DNA from: Streptomyces griseoruber
GTDB lineage: Bacteria > Actinomycetota > Actinomycetes > Streptomycetales > Streptomycetaceae
Length of the DNA stretch: 64,000 nt
Reading direction: 5' to 3'
Assembly: GCF_001514205.1 (NCBI RefSeq)
Contig: NZ_KQ948769.1
Span: forward strand, 339,747 to 403,746
Under the pieces are notes generated by a model. It did not search any database. It saw nothing but the letters and a program-made list of their open reading frames with translations, and was not told the DNA's origin. The position numbers and the translations under genes were made by a program. Positions within the stretch are counted from its first letter, which is position 1; each line of letters opens with the position of its first letter. Of the stretch, positions 41,721 through 49,574 are shown piece by piece.

Positions 41721-41730
41721 GTGACGTCAC
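41721..41730. promoter_or_regulatory. Perfect 10-bp palindrome upstream of the glycosyltransferase gene
   Basis: GTGACGTCAC is self-complementary and lies 91 bases before the glycosyltransferase start, in a spacer of about 200 bases. A dimeric regulator may bind it. An 8-base inverted repeat at 41635-41642 and 41661-41668 could end the preceding gene. Confidence 0.35.
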
Positions 41731-41820
41731 GTTCACGCGTACGAAACGTCTGTACCGCCTCATATCGGCTAGCCCGCGCGTCGCGGGGGTGGCTGGATAT
41801 CGGTGCAAGGTGGTGATCGT

Positions 41821-43032
41821 GTGCGTACGGGACGCGGACTTCGGGTGCTGTCGGTCTATGAGGGGTTCTTCTCCGGAGGGGCCCGGATCGTGCACAGCGA
41901 CGTGGTGCTGGGACTGCGGGAAGGCGGCCAGCACCACCGGGTGCTGAGCATCCACGGCGAGGTGCACCGCGAGGCCACCCGCCAGCGGATGGAGGACGAC
42001 GCCTGCTACCGGGCGCTCACCGGCGCCGACGTGGGCGTCACCTCGCTCGGCCGCACGTTCGGGATCGGGGGGACGGATCCGGCCGCCTTCAGCGGGCCGG
42101 AACTCGCCGACACCGCCCGGGCGACGGCCGACGCCGACGTGATCCTCTCCCTCAAGGAGCAGCCGCTCGCCCTGCTGCGCCAGGCGGGCCTGCCGCGCCG
42201 CCCGGTCGTGGTCTGTCTGCACCGCTCCGACCCCGAGAACCAGGGCCGCGCCCTGCACGACCTGAAGGCCGGGATCGCCGACGGCACGGTGGCGGCGGCC
42301 GTCTGCTGCGCCGAGTCGACCCGGGCGGCGTACGAGGCGGCGGGCGTGCCGGCCGCGCTGCTCCAGGTGATCCCCAACGGGGTCGACCTGATCCGCTTCC
42401 GCCCGGACCCGGCCCGCCGGCTGGCCCTGCGCACCGCCCTGGACGTCCCCGCCGAGGCCCCGGTGGTCGTCTTCGCCGCCCGCTACGACGGCATGAAGAA
42501 CGTCCCCCTGTTCCTGGCGGCGGCGAGCGCCTGGCTGGACGCGGTCCCCGAGGGGCGCGTCCTGATGTGCGGGGCGGGCATGTCGGCGGCGAACCCGGGC
42601 CTCGCGGCCGACATCGCGGAGGCGTTCGACGGGCGCGACCGGAGCCGGGGCCGGCTGCGTCTGCTCGGCGTACGGCACGACATGGAGACCGTGTACGCCG
42701 CCGCCGACGTGGTGTCCCTCACCTCCTCCTGGGGTGAGGCGGCCCCGCTGTGCTTGATCGAGGGCATGATGTGCGGCGCGGTGCCGGTCTCGACGGACGT
42801 CGGTGACAGCGCGGCGATCGTCGCGGGCCACGGCCTGGTGACCCCGCCGGACCCGGCGGCGATCGCGGCGGCCTGGTCGGAGGCGGTGGCGAACCGGGAG
42901 GCCTATGCCCCCGCCCTCGCCGCGAGCCGCGAACGCTTCAGCCGCACCCGCATGATCGCCTCGTACGCGGCCCTCGTCGACCGCGTGTACGCGGGCGACG
43001 CGCTGACGGTCGGCTCCCCGGAGGAGGGCTGA
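41821..43032 (+). CDS. Glycosyltransferase family 4 protein
   Basis: A 403-residue GT-B fold glycosyltransferase. The N-terminal acceptor domain begins LRVLSVYEGFFSGGARIVHS. The linker and donor domain show VIPNGVDLIRFRPDP, VFAARYDGMKNVPLFLAAA and SWGEAAPLCLIEGMMCGAVP, in which E-x7-E binds the NDP-sugar. GTG 41821 is preferred because AAGGTGG lies about 8 bases upstream. It stands alone, without polysaccharide or antibiotic genes next to it, so donor and acceptor remain unknown. Confidence 0.9.
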   Translation: MRTGRGLRVLSVYEGFFSGGARIVHSDVVLGLREGGQHHRVLSIHGEVHREATRQRMEDDACYRALTGADVGVTSLGRTFGIGGTDPAAFSGPELADTARATADADVILSLKEQPLALLRQAGLPRRPVVVCLHRSDPENQGRALHDLKAGIADGTVAAAVCCAESTRAAYEAAGVPAALLQVIPNGVDLIRFRPDPARRLALRTALDVPAEAPVVVFAARYDGMKNVPLFLAAASAWLDAVPEGRVLMCGAGMSAANPGLAADIAEAFDGRDRSRGRLRLLGVRHDMETVYAAADVVSLTSSWGEAAPLCLIEGMMCGAVPVSTDVGDSAAIVAGHGLVTPPDPAAIAAAWSEAVANREAYAPALAASRERFSRTRMIASYAALVDRVYAGDALTVGSPEEG

Positions 43033-43039
43033 ACGGCGC

Positions 43040-43074
43040 GAGGAGGGGCCGCCGGTCACCGGCGGCCCCTCCTC
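43040..43074. terminator. Bidirectional terminator, 16-bp stem
   Basis: Arms 43040-43055 (GAGGAGGGGCCGCCGG) and 43059-43074 pair perfectly with a TCA loop, 7 bases after the glycosyltransferase stop and before the converging 43104 gene. Confidence 0.93.
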
Positions 43075-43103
43075 TCCCCTCCTGATTCCACCCCGGTCCC
43101 TCA

Positions 43104-44171
43104 CTAACGGGGCAGCACCACGACATACGCCGCCGGATCGCGGTCCCCCGAGGCCATCAGCGCCGTACGGACCACCGTCGCCTGCTGCTCCATCGCGTCC
43201 CGCAGCTTCTTCGGCGTGATGTACACGACCGTGATGCCCAGCCGCTCCAGGTGCTCACGCTTGCGGGCGTACTCGGACCACAGCGCGTCCTCGTCCTGCC
43301 GGTGGCCCTGCCGAGGTGCGCGTGTGTCCAGTTCCACCGCCACCGCCTGCTCCGGCCAGTAGGCGTCGAGCCCGCCGAGGTGCGGGCCGCCCGGGAGGCG
43401 CAGGTCCACGTTCCAGACCGGGTCGGGGAGGCCGTACTCGACGACCATCCGGTAGAGGCGGTCCTCGGCGATCGCCCGGCCCTCGGCCAGCAGGGAGTCC
43501 ACCGCGTCCACCACATGCGGCCGGCCCAGCAGCTTGGCGTGGTTCAGCTCCCTTACGACGGCGGCCGGTTCGCAGTGGCCGCCGCGCACCGCCTCCGACA
43601 GCAGCCGCCGTACCGCGCCCGCGTCCGTCAGTCCCGCCACCGCGTCGGCCAGCGCCCGGGGGACGGGCGCCACCGGAACGCCCGTCGCCTGCTCGGGAGC
43701 CGGCAGGCTCCCCGTGCGGACGACGTGGGCGCAGCCCGTCGAGCGCAGCCGGCGCATCCGCGGGACGAGGACGTCGATCCGCTCCAGGGAGGACAGCGCG
43801 GGGGCGGAGCCGAAGCCGTGCAGGGTGAGGGCCGCGAGGCCGGTGATCATCGCGTCCTGGTACGCCGGCCGGTGCGGGCCGTCGGCGTCCGGCTGGGCCG
43901 GCACCCCGGCCGGCTCCGGCAGCTCGCGGGCCGCGTACAGCAGGACCGCGTGCAGCCGCTCCTCGCTGGTCGGCGGCCCCTGGTGCAGCATGAACACGCC
44001 GGGGAGGAGCTGCTGCCAGGGGCCGCCGGGCCGGCACTGCTCGGTGGCCTCGGCAGCGGAGACACCGTGCGAGCGGAGCTGGGCGGCGGTCAGCACCCGG
44101 CGTCGGCCGTCGTGGGAGAGGTGGCGCAGCGGGCGGGGGGAGGCCGGGGGGAGCGGCGTGTTGTGGTTCAT
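43104..44171 (-). CDS. AbiEi-antitoxin-like N-terminus with nuclease-like C-terminus
   Basis: A 355-residue protein. Residues 25-90 (RRVLTAAQLRSHGVSAAEAT, QLLPGVFMLHQGPPTSEERL) resemble the winged-helix domain of type IV AbiEi antitoxins. The middle has a VPRMRRLRSTGCAHVVRTG block typical of this group. The C-terminal 110 residues (AEDRLYRMVVEYGLPDPVWN, LGGLDAYWPEQAVAVELDTR) look like a DUF559/Vsr-type restriction-endonuclease fold with Glu and Asp in the right places. No toxin gene adjoins, so a toxin-antitoxin role is unproved. Many Streptomyces carry several such orphans. No ribosome site is seen at ATG 44171. Confidence 0.75.
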   Translation of the reverse strand: MNHNTPLPPASPRPLRHLSHDGRRRVLTAAQLRSHGVSAAEATEQCRPGGPWQQLLPGVFMLHQGPPTSEERLHAVLLYAARELPEPAGVPAQPDADGPHRPAYQDAMITGLAALTLHGFGSAPALSSLERIDVLVPRMRRLRSTGCAHVVRTGSLPAPEQATGVPVAPVPRALADAVAGLTDAGAVRRLLSEAVRGGHCEPAAVVRELNHAKLLGRPHVVDAVDSLLAEGRAIAEDRLYRMVVEYGLPDPVWNVDLRLPGGPHLGGLDAYWPEQAVAVELDTRAPRQGHRQDEDALWSEYARKREHLERLGITVVYITPKKLRDAMEQQATVVRTALMASGDRDPAAYVVVLPR

Positions 44172-44200
44172 GCAACGGGGATTCCGCGCCCGGTCCCCCC

Positions 44201-44216
44201 TGTAACCGCTGTTACA
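44201..44216. promoter_or_regulatory. Inverted repeat TGTAAC-N4-GTTACA, candidate operator
   Basis: A perfect 6-base inverted repeat with a 4-base spacer, 30 bases upstream of the 44171 gene on the minus strand, at a normal promoter position. It could be a site for autoregulation by the encoded winged-helix protein. Confidence 0.5.
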
Positions 44217-44284
44217 CGCCCGTCGACAAACCCGGACAAGCTCGTCCTAAAGGACGGGTGTTCGGGTGCCGAGTAGGCGTCGAA

Positions 44285-44317
44285 AACCCCTGGTCCCGTC
44301 GGGCGAGTCCAGGGGTT
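44285..44317 (-). terminator. Terminator of the second aminopeptidase gene
   Basis: On the minus strand AACCCCTGG (44317-44309) pairs with CCAGGGGTT (44293-44285), followed by TTCG so that the hairpin ends in a short T run. It lies 59 bases past the stop at 44376. Confidence 0.8.
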
Positions 44318-44375
44318 ACGGGTCCGATTGCCTGAATTCCGTAACGGTCACCGCCGACGGAATCCATGGCCAGAG

Positions 44376-46967
44376 CTAGTGGTGTTCTTCGGCCCTGGCG
44401 TCACAGGCCTGGCCGCGCAGGCCACGGGCCAGGTCGTCCCAGGCCTCCAGGACCAGCCGGCGCAGCGCCGGGGGCGCCGCGTCGTGGGCGGCGAGCCACA
44501 CGTCCGTCTCCACCAGGGTCTGCGGGGAGTCCTGGAGATAGGGGTACAGGCCCTTGACGACGGTCATCGCGATCTGGATGGACCGCTGCGACCACACCCG
44601 CTCGATCGCCGCGAAGTACTTCTGCGCGTACGGCGCGAGCAGCTCCCGCTGGGACGGCTGGGCGAAGCCCGCGATGGTCGCCTCCACCAGGGCGTTGGAG
44701 AGCTCCTCGGACTCCACCACCTGCGCCCACGCCTGCGCCTTGACCGCCGCCGAGGGGCGCGCGGCCAGGCAGCGGACCTGGTGGCGCCGGCCGGACGCGG
44801 TGTCGTCCCGGGCGAGCTCCGCCTCCAGGGCCTTCTCGTCGGCGTACCCGTGCGCGACCAGCGGCTCCAGGAACGTCCACCGCAGCTCCTGGTCGACGTC
44901 CAGCCCCTCGATCACCGAGGTGCCGTCCAGCAGACCCCGGAGCAGCTCGAAGTCGCCCTGGTCCTCGGCGGTCTGCGCGAAGAACCGCGCCCACGCGAGC
45001 TGGTGCTCGCTGCCCGGCTCGGCGGCGTACAGCTCACGCTCGGCGCCCTCGGCGAGCAGCCGCGCCCCGGTCGCCCGCAGCGGCGGCGCCACATAGTGCA
45101 CCAGCGCCGAGTCCGCCCAGGCGTGCAGCATCTGGAGCACCCCGATGTCCGACTCGCGCCCCGCGAACCGCAGCACCAGGGCGATGAAGTCCCGCGCCGG
45201 CAGCAGCGCGTCCCGGGTGAGGTTCCACAGCGCCGACCAGCACAGGGCGCGGGCCAGCGGGTCGGTGATGTCGCCGAGGTGCGTGTGCAGCGTCTCCAGC
45301 GAGGTCTGGTCGAAGCGGATCTTGCAGTACGTCAGGTCGTCGTCGTTGACCAGCACCAGCTCCGGGGCGGCCTCGCCGGCCAGCTCCGTGACGATCGTGC
45401 GCGGGCCGTCGACGTCCGCCTCGACCCGCGCGTAGCGCACCAGCGCGCCCTCCTCCCGGCGGTACAGGCCGATCGCCACCCGGTGCGGCCGCAGCTCGGG
45501 GTGCGACTCCGGGGCCTCCTGCACCACCGCGAGCTCGGCGATCCGGCCCCCGGCGTCCAGCAGCACCTGCGGGGTCAGCGAGTTCACCCCGGCCGTCTGG
45601 AGCCAGGACCGCGCCCACGCACCCATGTCCCGGCCGCTGGTCTCCGCCAGCACCGCCAGCAGGTCGCCGAGGCGGGTGTTGCCGTACGCGTGCCGCTTGA
45701 AGTAGCGGCGGGCGCCCTCCAGGAACGCGTCCCGCCCGACGTACGCCACCAGTTGCTTGAGGACGGACGCGCCCTTGGCGTAGGTGATGCCGTCGAAGTT
45801 GAGCTTGGCGTCCTGGAGGTCGTGGATGTCGGCGGTGACCGGGTGGGTGGAGGGCAGCTGGTCGGCGCGGTACGCCCAGGCCTTGCGGCGGTTGGCGAAG
45901 GTGATCCAGCCCTGGGTGAAGCGGGTGGCCTCGACCATCGAGAAGGAGCCCATGAAGTCCGCGAAGGACTCCTTCAGCCACAGGTCGTCCCACCACTCCA
46001 TGGTGACCAGGTCGCCGAACCACATGTGCGCCATCTCGTGCAGGATGACGTTCGCCCGGTTCTCGTACGACAGCCGGGTCACCTTGCCCCGGAAGATGTA
46101 CTCCTCCCGGAAGGTCACCAGCCCCGGGTTCTCCATCGCCCCCAGGTTGTACTCGGGCACGAACGCCTGGTCGTACTTGCCGAAGGGGTACGGGTAGTCG
46201 AAGTGCTCGTGGAAGAAGTCCAGGCCCTGCTTGGTGATCAGGAAGACGTCCTCGGCCTCGAAGTAGGGCGCGAGACCCTTGCGGCACATCGCGCCGAGGG
46301 GGATCTCCAGGGTCGTGCCGTCCCCGAGGTCACGGGTGTAGGAGTCCGTCACGTAGTGGTACGGGCCCGCCACCACACAGGTGATGTACGTCGAGATCGG
46401 CTTCGTCTCCGCGAACCGCCACACCCCGTCGGCGCGCTCGCCCGCGCCGTTGCTCCACACCGTCCACTCCTCGGGCGCCCGCACCTCGAAGCGGAACGGG
46501 GCCTTGAGGTCGGGCTGCTCGAAGTTCGCGAACACCCGGCGGGAGTCGGCCGGCTCGTACTGCGTGTAGAGGTAGACCTCGCCGTCCTCGGGGTCGACGA
46601 AGCGGTGCAGGCCCTCGCCGGTGCGGGAGTAGGCACACCGCGCGTCCACGACCAGCTCGTTGTCGGCGGCCAGGTCCTCCAGCAGGATCCGGGAGCCGTC
46701 GAACACCTCGCCCGGGTCCAGATCGCGGCCGTTGAGGGAGACGGACGTCACACTCGGCGCGATCAGATCGGCGAAGCTCGCGGCGCCCGGCTCGTTGCAG
46801 CGGAAGCGGATCGTGGTGACCGAGCGGAAGGTGCGCGGCTCGTCGGTCCCCTCGCCGACGGCCGAAGCGAGCGCCGAACGCACGTCGAGGGACACGTCGT
46901 ACCCGTCGACGGACAGCAGGGCGGCCCGCTCCCGGGCCTCGTCGCGGGACAGGTTCTCACCGGGCAC
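44376..46967 (-). CDS. pepN: Aminopeptidase N (M1 family), copy 2
   Basis: An 863-residue zinc aminopeptidase. It has GAMENPGLVTFREEYIFRG, the zinc site HEMAHMWFGDLVTMEWW near residue 310 and the distal Glu in LWLKESFADF. It aligns over its full length with the 27068-29635 gene (for example both have THP...ITYAKGASVLKQLVAYVG), yet the two differ at many positions, so the duplication is old. The GTG 46967 start has GGGAG 8 bases upstream. Cytosolic peptide turnover is expected; different peptide preference of the two copies is possible. Confidence 0.95.
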   Translation of the reverse strand: MPGENLSRDEARERAALLSVDGYDVSLDVRSALASAVGEGTDEPRTFRSVTTIRFRCNEPGAASFADLIAPSVTSVSLNGRDLDPGEVFDGSRILLEDLAADNELVVDARCAYSRTGEGLHRFVDPEDGEVYLYTQYEPADSRRVFANFEQPDLKAPFRFEVRAPEEWTVWSNGAGERADGVWRFAETKPISTYITCVVAGPYHYVTDSYTRDLGDGTTLEIPLGAMCRKGLAPYFEAEDVFLITKQGLDFFHEHFDYPYPFGKYDQAFVPEYNLGAMENPGLVTFREEYIFRGKVTRLSYENRANVILHEMAHMWFGDLVTMEWWDDLWLKESFADFMGSFSMVEATRFTQGWITFANRRKAWAYRADQLPSTHPVTADIHDLQDAKLNFDGITYAKGASVLKQLVAYVGRDAFLEGARRYFKRHAYGNTRLGDLLAVLAETSGRDMGAWARSWLQTAGVNSLTPQVLLDAGGRIAELAVVQEAPESHPELRPHRVAIGLYRREEGALVRYARVEADVDGPRTIVTELAGEAAPELVLVNDDDLTYCKIRFDQTSLETLHTHLGDITDPLARALCWSALWNLTRDALLPARDFIALVLRFAGRESDIGVLQMLHAWADSALVHYVAPPLRATGARLLAEGAERELYAAEPGSEHQLAWARFFAQTAEDQGDFELLRGLLDGTSVIEGLDVDQELRWTFLEPLVAHGYADEKALEAELARDDTASGRRHQVRCLAARPSAAVKAQAWAQVVESEELSNALVEATIAGFAQPSQRELLAPYAQKYFAAIERVWSQRSIQIAMTVVKGLYPYLQDSPQTLVETDVWLAAHDAAPPALRRLVLEAWDDLARGLRGQACDARAEEHH

Positions 46968-47129
46968 GGGCGGTACTCCCTCGTTGGTGGCCGGACGGTG
47001 TACGGACAGGAGTGATCCTGCCACGCGCCCCTGACCGCGGCAGCGGGGAATGCGTGCCGCAGGTGACGGTGTTGACGGGGGGAAGGCCCTTTCTCTCGAA
47101 GTTCCCTGGAAGATCTCCCGAGGAGACAC

Positions 47130-47774
47130 ATGTCCGAGAAGACCCCCGTCGACTTCTGGTTCGACCCGCTGTGCCCCTGGGCGTGGATGACCTCCCGCTG
47201 GGTCCTGGAAGTCGAGAAGGTCCGTGACATCGAGGTGCGCTGGCACATCATGAGCCTCGCCGTCCTCAACGAGAACAAGCTGGACGAGCTGCCCGAGGAG
47301 TACCGCGAGATGCTCGCGGTCAAGGCCTGGCAGCCGGTGCGCGTGGTCACCGCCGCCTGGCAGCTGCACGGCGCCGACGTCCTCGGCCCGCTCTACACCG
47401 CGCTCGGCACCCGGATACACAACGACGGCGAGGGCCCCACCGTCGAGGCCATCGCGGGCGCGCTGAAGGACGTGGGCCTGCCCGCCTCCCTCATCGAGTA
47501 CGCCGAGCAGAGCGACTTCGAGTTCGACGCCCAGCTGCGCGCCTCCCACAAGGAGGGCATCGAGAAGGTCGGCCAGGACGTCGGCACCCCGGTGATCGCC
47601 GTCCCCGGCCCCGACGGCGAGCAGATCGCCTTCTTCGGCCCGGTCGTCACCCCCGCCCCGAAGGGCGAGGAGGCCGCCCGCCTCTGGGACGGCACCGTCG
47701 CGGTCGCCTCGGTCCCCGGTTTCTACGAGATCAAGCGCACCCGTACCAAGGGCCCTGACTTCAGCAATCTGTGA
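47130..47774 (+). CDS. DsbA-fold oxidoreductase, mycothiol-dependent nitroreductase (Rv2466c) family
   Basis: A 214-residue cytosolic thioredoxin-fold protein. The N-terminus is VDFWFDPLCPWAWMTSRWVL; the active-site motif is CPWA rather than CPWC, so the second Cys is missing. The C-terminal half has VGTPVIAVPGPDGEQIAFFG with the cis-Pro loop, and GFYEIKRTRTKGPDF closes the protein. The Rv2466c group reduces disulfides or nitro compounds with mycothiol. A single-Cys version may rely on mixed disulfides with mycothiol or have another role. ATG 47130 has AGGAG 5 bases upstream. Confidence 0.88.
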   Translation: MSEKTPVDFWFDPLCPWAWMTSRWVLEVEKVRDIEVRWHIMSLAVLNENKLDELPEEYREMLAVKAWQPVRVVTAAWQLHGADVLGPLYTALGTRIHNDGEGPTVEAIAGALKDVGLPASLIEYAEQSDFEFDAQLRASHKEGIEKVGQDVGTPVIAVPGPDGEQIAFFGPVVTPAPKGEEAARLWDGTVAVASVPGFYEIKRTRTKGPDFSNL

Positions 47775-47794
47775 CAACTCCTGCGCAGAAATCA

Positions 47795-47819
47795 CCCCCG
47801 CGAGCAGCCCTCGCGGGGG
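47795..47819 (+). terminator. Hairpin between the DsbA-like and methyltransferase genes
   Basis: Arms 47795-47804 (CCCCCGCGAG) and 47810-47819 form a perfect 10-base stem with loop CAGCC. The right arm ends 4 bases before ATG 47824 and contains the G-run that would serve as ribosome site for the next gene. Confidence 0.7.
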
Positions 47820-47823
47820 CACC

Positions 47824-48609
47824 ATGGGCTCCATGACGGAGATCGACACCTCGGTACCCCACTCGGCCCGCATCTGGAACTACTGGCTGGGCGGCAAGGA
47901 CAACTACCCGGTGGACGAGGCGGCGGGTGATGCCTACACCGCGGTCTTCCCCGGCATCGTCACCATCGCCCGCAGCAGCCGCGCCTTCCTCGGCCGCTCC
48001 ATCACCCACCTGGTCCAGGAAGCGGGGATCCGCCAGTTCCTCGACGTCGGCACCGGACTGCCCACGGTCGACAACACCCACGAGGTCGCCCAGCGACTGG
48101 CCCCCGAGTCGAAGATCGTCTACGTCGACAACGACCCCCTGGTCCTCGCCCACGCCCGCGCCCTGCTCACCTCCAGCGCCGAGGGCGCGACCTCCTACGA
48201 GGACCTCAGCCTCTACGAGCCCGACCGCATCCTGGAGGCGGCCGCGCGCACCCTCGACCTCTCCCGGCCGACGGCCCTGATCCTCAGCGGCATCCTCGGC
48301 CACGTCGACGGCTACGACCGCGCCCGCGACCTCGTCCGCGCCTTCCTGGACGGGCTCCCCTCCGGCAGCTACCTCTCCCTCAACGAGGGCTCACGCGGCA
48401 CCGACCCCGTCTACGAACAGGCCCAGGACGCCTACAACGAGACCGGCGCGGTCCCCTACTTCCTGCGCCCGATCGACCAGATCGAGGGCTATTTCGAGGG
48501 CCTCGACCTGGTCGACCCGGGAGTCGTCTCCGTCCCCCTGTGGCACCCCGTCCCCGGCGCCGACACCACCCCGATCGGCCAGCACGGGGGACTGGGCCGC
48601 AAGCCCTGA
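47824..48609 (+). CDS. SAM-dependent methyltransferase (Methyltransf_19 / DUF574 family)
   Basis: A 261-residue protein of an actinobacterial methyltransferase family that is strongly expanded in Streptomyces. The diagnostic N-terminus HSARIWNYWLGGKDNYPVDE is followed by motif I FLDVGTGLPTVDN and motif II IVYVDNDPLVLAHARALL. A conserved ALILSGILGHV and GSYLSLNEG follow. The substrate is unknown for the family. ATG 47824 or 47833 could be used; both lie behind a G-run in a hairpin. Confidence 0.9.
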   Translation: MGSMTEIDTSVPHSARIWNYWLGGKDNYPVDEAAGDAYTAVFPGIVTIARSSRAFLGRSITHLVQEAGIRQFLDVGTGLPTVDNTHEVAQRLAPESKIVYVDNDPLVLAHARALLTSSAEGATSYEDLSLYEPDRILEAAARTLDLSRPTALILSGILGHVDGYDRARDLVRAFLDGLPSGSYLSLNEGSRGTDPVYEQAQDAYNETGAVPYFLRPIDQIEGYFEGLDLVDPGVVSVPLWHPVPGADTTPIGQHGGLGRKP

Positions 48610-48635
48610 CCCGGCCCCCCGCCCGCGGCAGGTGC

Positions 48636-48668
48636 CCACGGTCCGGACGTGTCCGGTACGGACCGTGG
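48636..48668. terminator. Bidirectional terminator between convergent genes
   Basis: Arms 48636-48645 (CCACGGTCCG) and 48659-48668 pair perfectly with a 13-base loop, between the methyltransferase and TauD genes and ending at the TauD stop. Confidence 0.85.
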
Positions 48669-49562
48669 CTACGCCGCTACGGCCGTGTAGTGCGCGGCGC
48701 TGCCCTCGATCGAGTGGCTCTCCTTGCCCTCGACGCCCACCGGCACGTCTCCCGCGGCCGTCACCCGGTGCAGCCGGCGCGGCGCGCCGTCGTAGTTGTC
48801 GATCGCGTAGTGCTGGGTGATCCGGTTGTCGAAGATGACGAGCTGGTTCTCGGACCAGCGGTGGCGCAGGACGTTCTCGGGCCGGGTCACGTACGACTGG
48901 AGCAGATCGAGGATCCTGCGGGACTCGCCGACCGACAGGCCGACGATCCGCTGGGCGAACCCGCCGATGAACAGCCCGCGTTCACCCGTCAGCGGGTGGA
49001 CGCGGACCACCGGGTGGACCGTGCGGTACTTGATGGAGGTGAACTGGGCGCGGGCGGCGGCCTGTGCCTCGTCGAGGGCCTCGTCGGGCACCGCGTAGTC
49101 GTAGTCGTTGGTGTGCTCGGCCCACAGGGTGTCGGCCAGCAGCCGCAGCGGCTCGGGCAGATCGCGGTAGGCGGCCGCGGAGCTGGCGATCAGCGTCTCG
49201 CCGCCGTACGGCGGGACGGTCAGGCTGCGCAGGGTGGTGGCCTGGGGCGGGTTGAGGACGAAGGTCACGTCGGTGTGCCAGTGGTTGGCGGCCCGGCCGC
49301 GCTCGCTGTCGACGGGCAGGACGTTCGGGGCTCCGTCGACCGAGGCCACGGTCGGGTGGGCGGTGGTGACCTCGCCGAAGTGCCGGACGAAGGCCTGGTG
49401 GGTCTCGTCGTCGAGGTTCACCTCGTCGAAGACCAGCGCCTTGTGGACGTTGAGCGCCTCACGGAGCGCGGCGTAGGTCTCCTCGTCGAGGGGCTTGGAG
49501 ATGTCGACGCCGGAGACGTGGGCGCCGATGTTGGCGGTGACCTTGCGGATGTCGAGCGTCAT
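48669..49562 (-). CDS. TauD/TfdA-family Fe(II)/2-oxoglutarate dioxygenase
   Basis: A 297-residue dioxygenase, the family that hydroxylates taurine, alkanesulfonates or alkyl sulfates and so releases sulfite or sulfate. The iron ligands are His and Asp in NHWHTDVTF (near residues 93-95) and the distal His in RRLHRV (near 261). The 2-oxoglutarate-binding Arg lies in the same C-terminal region. The N-terminus (ANIGAHVSGVDISKPLDEET) is typical of TauD. ATG 49562 is 12 bases after the monooxygenase stop, with GAGAGGAC upstream. It is last in the organosulfur operon, which fits sulfur scavenging from sulfonates. The exact substrate is open. Confidence 0.9.
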   Translation of the reverse strand: MTLDIRKVTANIGAHVSGVDISKPLDEETYAALREALNVHKALVFDEVNLDDETHQAFVRHFGEVTTAHPTVASVDGAPNVLPVDSERGRAANHWHTDVTFVLNPPQATTLRSLTVPPYGGETLIASSAAAYRDLPEPLRLLADTLWAEHTNDYDYAVPDEALDEAQAAARAQFTSIKYRTVHPVVRVHPLTGERGLFIGGFAQRIVGLSVGESRRILDLLQSYVTRPENVLRHRWSENQLVIFDNRITQHYAIDNYDGAPRRLHRVTAAGDVPVGVEGKESHSIEGSAAHYTAVAA

Positions 49563-49574
49563 GGTGGTGTCCTC

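Noticed and set aside
43104..44171. Type IV toxin-antitoxin pair
   Set aside because: Only the antitoxin-like domain is present; neither neighbour is a nucleotidyltransferase toxin.
44328..47015. Plus-strand open frame of 895 codons
   Set aside because: Shadow of the second aminopeptidase N.
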